DNA of 7,069 nucleotides, taken from assembly GCA_030627155.1 (NCBI GenBank), contig DAOUSP010000060.1, positions 1 through 7,069 of the forward strand, read 5' to 3'. Positions 5,880-7,069 of the stretch are shown piece after piece. The notes under the pieces were generated by a model, which was given only the letters and a program-made list of their open reading frames with translations, had not been told where the DNA came from and made no database searches. Position numbers and translations under genes: made by a program. The stretch is from Candidatus Aminicenantota bacterium (GTDB lineage: Bacteria; Acidobacteriota; Aminicenantia; Aminicenantales; Aminicenantaceae). Positions within the stretch are counted from its first letter, which is position 1. Every line of letters starts with the position of its first letter.

Positions 5880-6245
5880 ATGGCAAGAATTGCAGGAATT
5901 ACACTTCCATCAGAAAAAAGGATTGAGATTGGACTTACTTATATCTTTGGTATTGGTCGCACAAAAGCCAATAAAATCCTTCAAGAGACAAACATAGATA
6001 AAGATAAAAAAGTTAAAGATTTAAGCGAAGATGAAGTAAATAAAATCCGTCAGATCATTGAAAAAAGAGAAAAAATAGAAGGAGATCTCAGGAAAGAGAT
6101 CAATATGAATATTAAAAGGCTAATGGATATTGGCTGTTACAGGGGACTACGTCATAAAAGGCGCCTGCCAGTAAGGGGGCAGAGGACAAAAACAAATGCA
6201 AGGACAAGAAAAGGTCCACGCGGCCATGTAATAAAGAAAAAATAG
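5880..6245 (+). CDS. rpsM: 30S ribosomal protein S13
   Basis: S13 lies in the 30S head, forms intersubunit bridges with the 50S (through L5) and contacts the P-site tRNA. The product has 121 residues, typical for the family. It opens MARIAGITLPSEKRIEIGLT, followed by the helix-two-turn-helix stretch YIFGIGRTKANKIL (21-34). The C-terminal rRNA-binding signature GLRHKRRLPVRGQRTKTNAR lies at 89-108, with a basic tail ending KGPRGHVIKKK. The middle (residues about 38-76) is rich in Lys and Glu. The ATG at 5880 follows GAGGT (5871-5875). Only 11 bases separate it from rpmJ, so there is no space for the long S4-binding leader that precedes rpsM in E. coli. Confidence 0.98.
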   Translation: MARIAGITLPSEKRIEIGLTYIFGIGRTKANKILQETNIDKDKKVKDLSEDEVNKIRQIIEKREKIEGDLRKEINMNIKRLMDIGCYRGLRHKRRLPVRGQRTKTNARTRKGPRGHVIKKK

Positions 6246-6263
6246 GAAAACAGGGAGAATTTG

Positions 6264-6656
6264 ATGGCTAAACCTAGAAAGAAAACCAAGAAAAAGAAAA
6301 TAAAGAAAGAAATTGGCTTTGGAGTTGCCTATGTTCAATCAACGTTTAACAATACAATCATAACGATTACTGATCATCAAGGAAATACAGTTTGCTGGGC
6401 TAGCTCAGGAACTGCTGGCTTTAAAGGAGCACGAAAAGGGACTCCATTTGCCGCACAATTAGCGGCAAAAGAAGCTTCTGGAAAGGCCAGAGAATTTGGT
6501 GTTAGGTATGTGGATGTCAAAGTAAATGGGCCTGGTGCAGGCAGGGAATCAGCCATTCGAGCCCTTCAATCCAACGGTTTAGAAATAAAATCAATAAAAG
6601 ATGTTACACCAATTCCACACAATGGTTGTCGTGTAAGGAAGAGACGACGAGTTTAG
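6264..6656 (+). CDS. rpsK: 30S ribosomal protein S11
   Basis: S11 is on the 30S platform by the E site and contacts the mRNA/16S 3' region. The 130-residue product has the normal length. A Lys-rich N-terminus (AKPRKKTKKKKIKKE) is followed by GVAYVQSTFNNTIITITD (20-37), WASSGTAGFKGARKGTPFAA (45-64) and NGPGAGRESAIRAL (88-101). The C-terminus is TPIPHNGCRVRKRRRV. In most bacteria the motif is HNGCRP; here residue 124 is Val, not Pro. Asn120-Gly121 corresponds to the Asn-Gly site that forms isoaspartate in E. coli S11. I chose ATG 6264 over the in-frame TTG 6261 because the GGGAGA site (6253-6258) is 5 bases from the ATG and the family starts M-A-K. Confidence 0.98.
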   Translation: MAKPRKKTKKKKIKKEIGFGVAYVQSTFNNTIITITDHQGNTVCWASSGTAGFKGARKGTPFAAQLAAKEASGKAREFGVRYVDVKVNGPGAGRESAIRALQSNGLEIKSIKDVTPIPHNGCRVRKRRRV

Positions 6657-6679
6657 TCATAACATAAAGGAGTAGATGA

Positions 6680-7069
6680 ATGTCAAGGTATAGAGAGCCT
6701 ATCTGCCGACTTTGCCGAGTAGAGAGGACAAAGCTTTTTCTTAAAGGAAGCAAATGTTTGAGTGAAAAATGTCCTTTGGAAAGAAGAGCCTATCCTCCTG
6801 GTGAACATGGACGCAGGAGGAGACGGATTCTTGGATATGGAATTCAGTTAAGAGAAAAACAGAAGCTGAAAAGATATTACAGTATGACAGAAAAACAGTT
6901 TCGGTTGTTTTTTAAAAGAGCTGAGAAAAAACGAGGCATCACAGGAGAAACTCTATTATCGATGTTAGAGAGACGGCTGGATAATGTTGTCTTTTTATTA
7001 GGTTTCGCTCATTCTCGAGCTCATGCCCGGCAATTGATAACGCACGGCCATTTTCTTATAAATGGCCAC
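6680..7069 (+). CDS. rpsD: 30S ribosomal protein S4, N-terminal part (partial, runs off window)
   Basis: S4 is a primary 16S-rRNA-binding protein at the mRNA entry, and in E. coli it represses the alpha operon. The 130 codons present are about two thirds of the usual length of about 205, and the rest lies past the window end. Four cysteines, C9-x2-C12-x13-C26-x4-C31, give the zinc-finger form of S4 seen in Thermus and many other bacteria; E. coli S4 lacks it. YPPGEHGRRRR (39-48) and YGIQLREKQKLKRYY (53-67) are family motifs. The S4 RNA-binding domain begins near residue 95 with RRLDNVVFLLGFAHSRAHAR (98-117), followed by QLITHGHFLINGH. The ATG at 6680 has AAAGGAG (6666-6672) 7 bases upstream. 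The gap after rpsK is 23 bases. Confidence 0.98.
   Translation, partial: MSRYREPICRLCRVERTKLFLKGSKCLSEKCPLERRAYPPGEHGRRRRRILGYGIQLREKQKLKRYYSMTEKQFRLFFKRAEKKRGITGETLLSMLERRLDNVVFLLGFAHSRAHARQLITHGHFLINGH

Noticed and set aside
6261..6263. TTG at 6261 as the start of rpsK
   Set aside because: It would add one Met-like residue before the family's M-A-K start. ATG 6264 has better spacing to GGGAGA.
6676..6693. ATG at 6676 as an alternative start before rpsD
   Set aside because: It is out of frame with S4 and hits a TAG after five codons. ATG 6680 gives the conserved MSRYREP start at proper spacing from AAAGGAG.
1..7069. A hidden new system (CRISPR, toxin-antitoxin, mobile element, defence genes)
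   Set aside because: Every gene matches a universal ribosomal-cluster family in standard order, and the longest gap is 34 bases. No repeat array, inverted terminal repeats or foreign-looking gene was seen on either strand.

Overview
The window is a stretch of the conserved bacterial ribosomal-protein superoperon. It runs from the end of the S14 gene to the middle of the S4 gene, all on the + strand, in the order rpsN(end)-rpsH-rplF-rplR-rpsE-rpmD-rplO-secY-adk-map-infA-rpmJ-rpsM-rpsK-rpsD(start). It is the downstream part of the classical spc operon joined directly to the start of the alpha operon. The host is a bacterium with an AT-leaning genome, many AAA/AGA/ATA codons and Lys-rich proteins. 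Placing adk and map between secY and infA, with rpsD inside the rpsM-rpsK block, is seen in clostridia, thermophilic anaerobes, deltaproteobacterial and acidobacterial/Aminicenantes-like lineages. It differs from E. coli, which has no adk or map there, and from Bacillus, where rpsD lies elsewhere. The SecY sequence looks Acidobacteriota- or Desulfobacterota-like to me, but I cannot fix the phylum without a tree.

Layout. Positions 1-2663 hold small- and large-subunit ribosomal proteins S14 (end only), S8, L6, L18, S5, L30 and L15. Positions 2666-4048 encode the SecY translocon channel. Positions 4045-5531 encode adenylate kinase and methionine aminopeptidase. Positions 5524-5868 encode initiation factor IF1 and ribosomal protein L36. 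Positions 5880-7069 encode S13, S11 and the first 130 codons of S4. Gene packing is extreme: the longest gap is 34 bases (rplR-rpsE), and five junctions overlap (rplF/rplR 8 nt, rpsE/rpmD 10 nt, rpmD/rplO 4 nt, secY/adk 4 nt, map/infA 8 nt). I see no terminator, convincing promoter, tRNA, repeat array or mobile element, and no stretch over 300 bases without a gene.

The genes together make ribosome components (30S and 50S), the start factor IF1, the enzyme that trims the initiator methionine from new proteins, the membrane channel for exported proteins, and the kinase that balances adenine nucleotides. Transcription probably reads through from upstream, and translation is coupled at the overlapping junctions.

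Nothing here amounts to a new system. The departures worth noting are small: a Lys-rich N-terminal extension on L30, a C-terminal tail on Map that runs into infA, a Val in place of the usual Pro in the S11 HNGCRP motif, a TTG start for L18, and the lack of room for an E. coli-style S4 control leader in front of rpsM.
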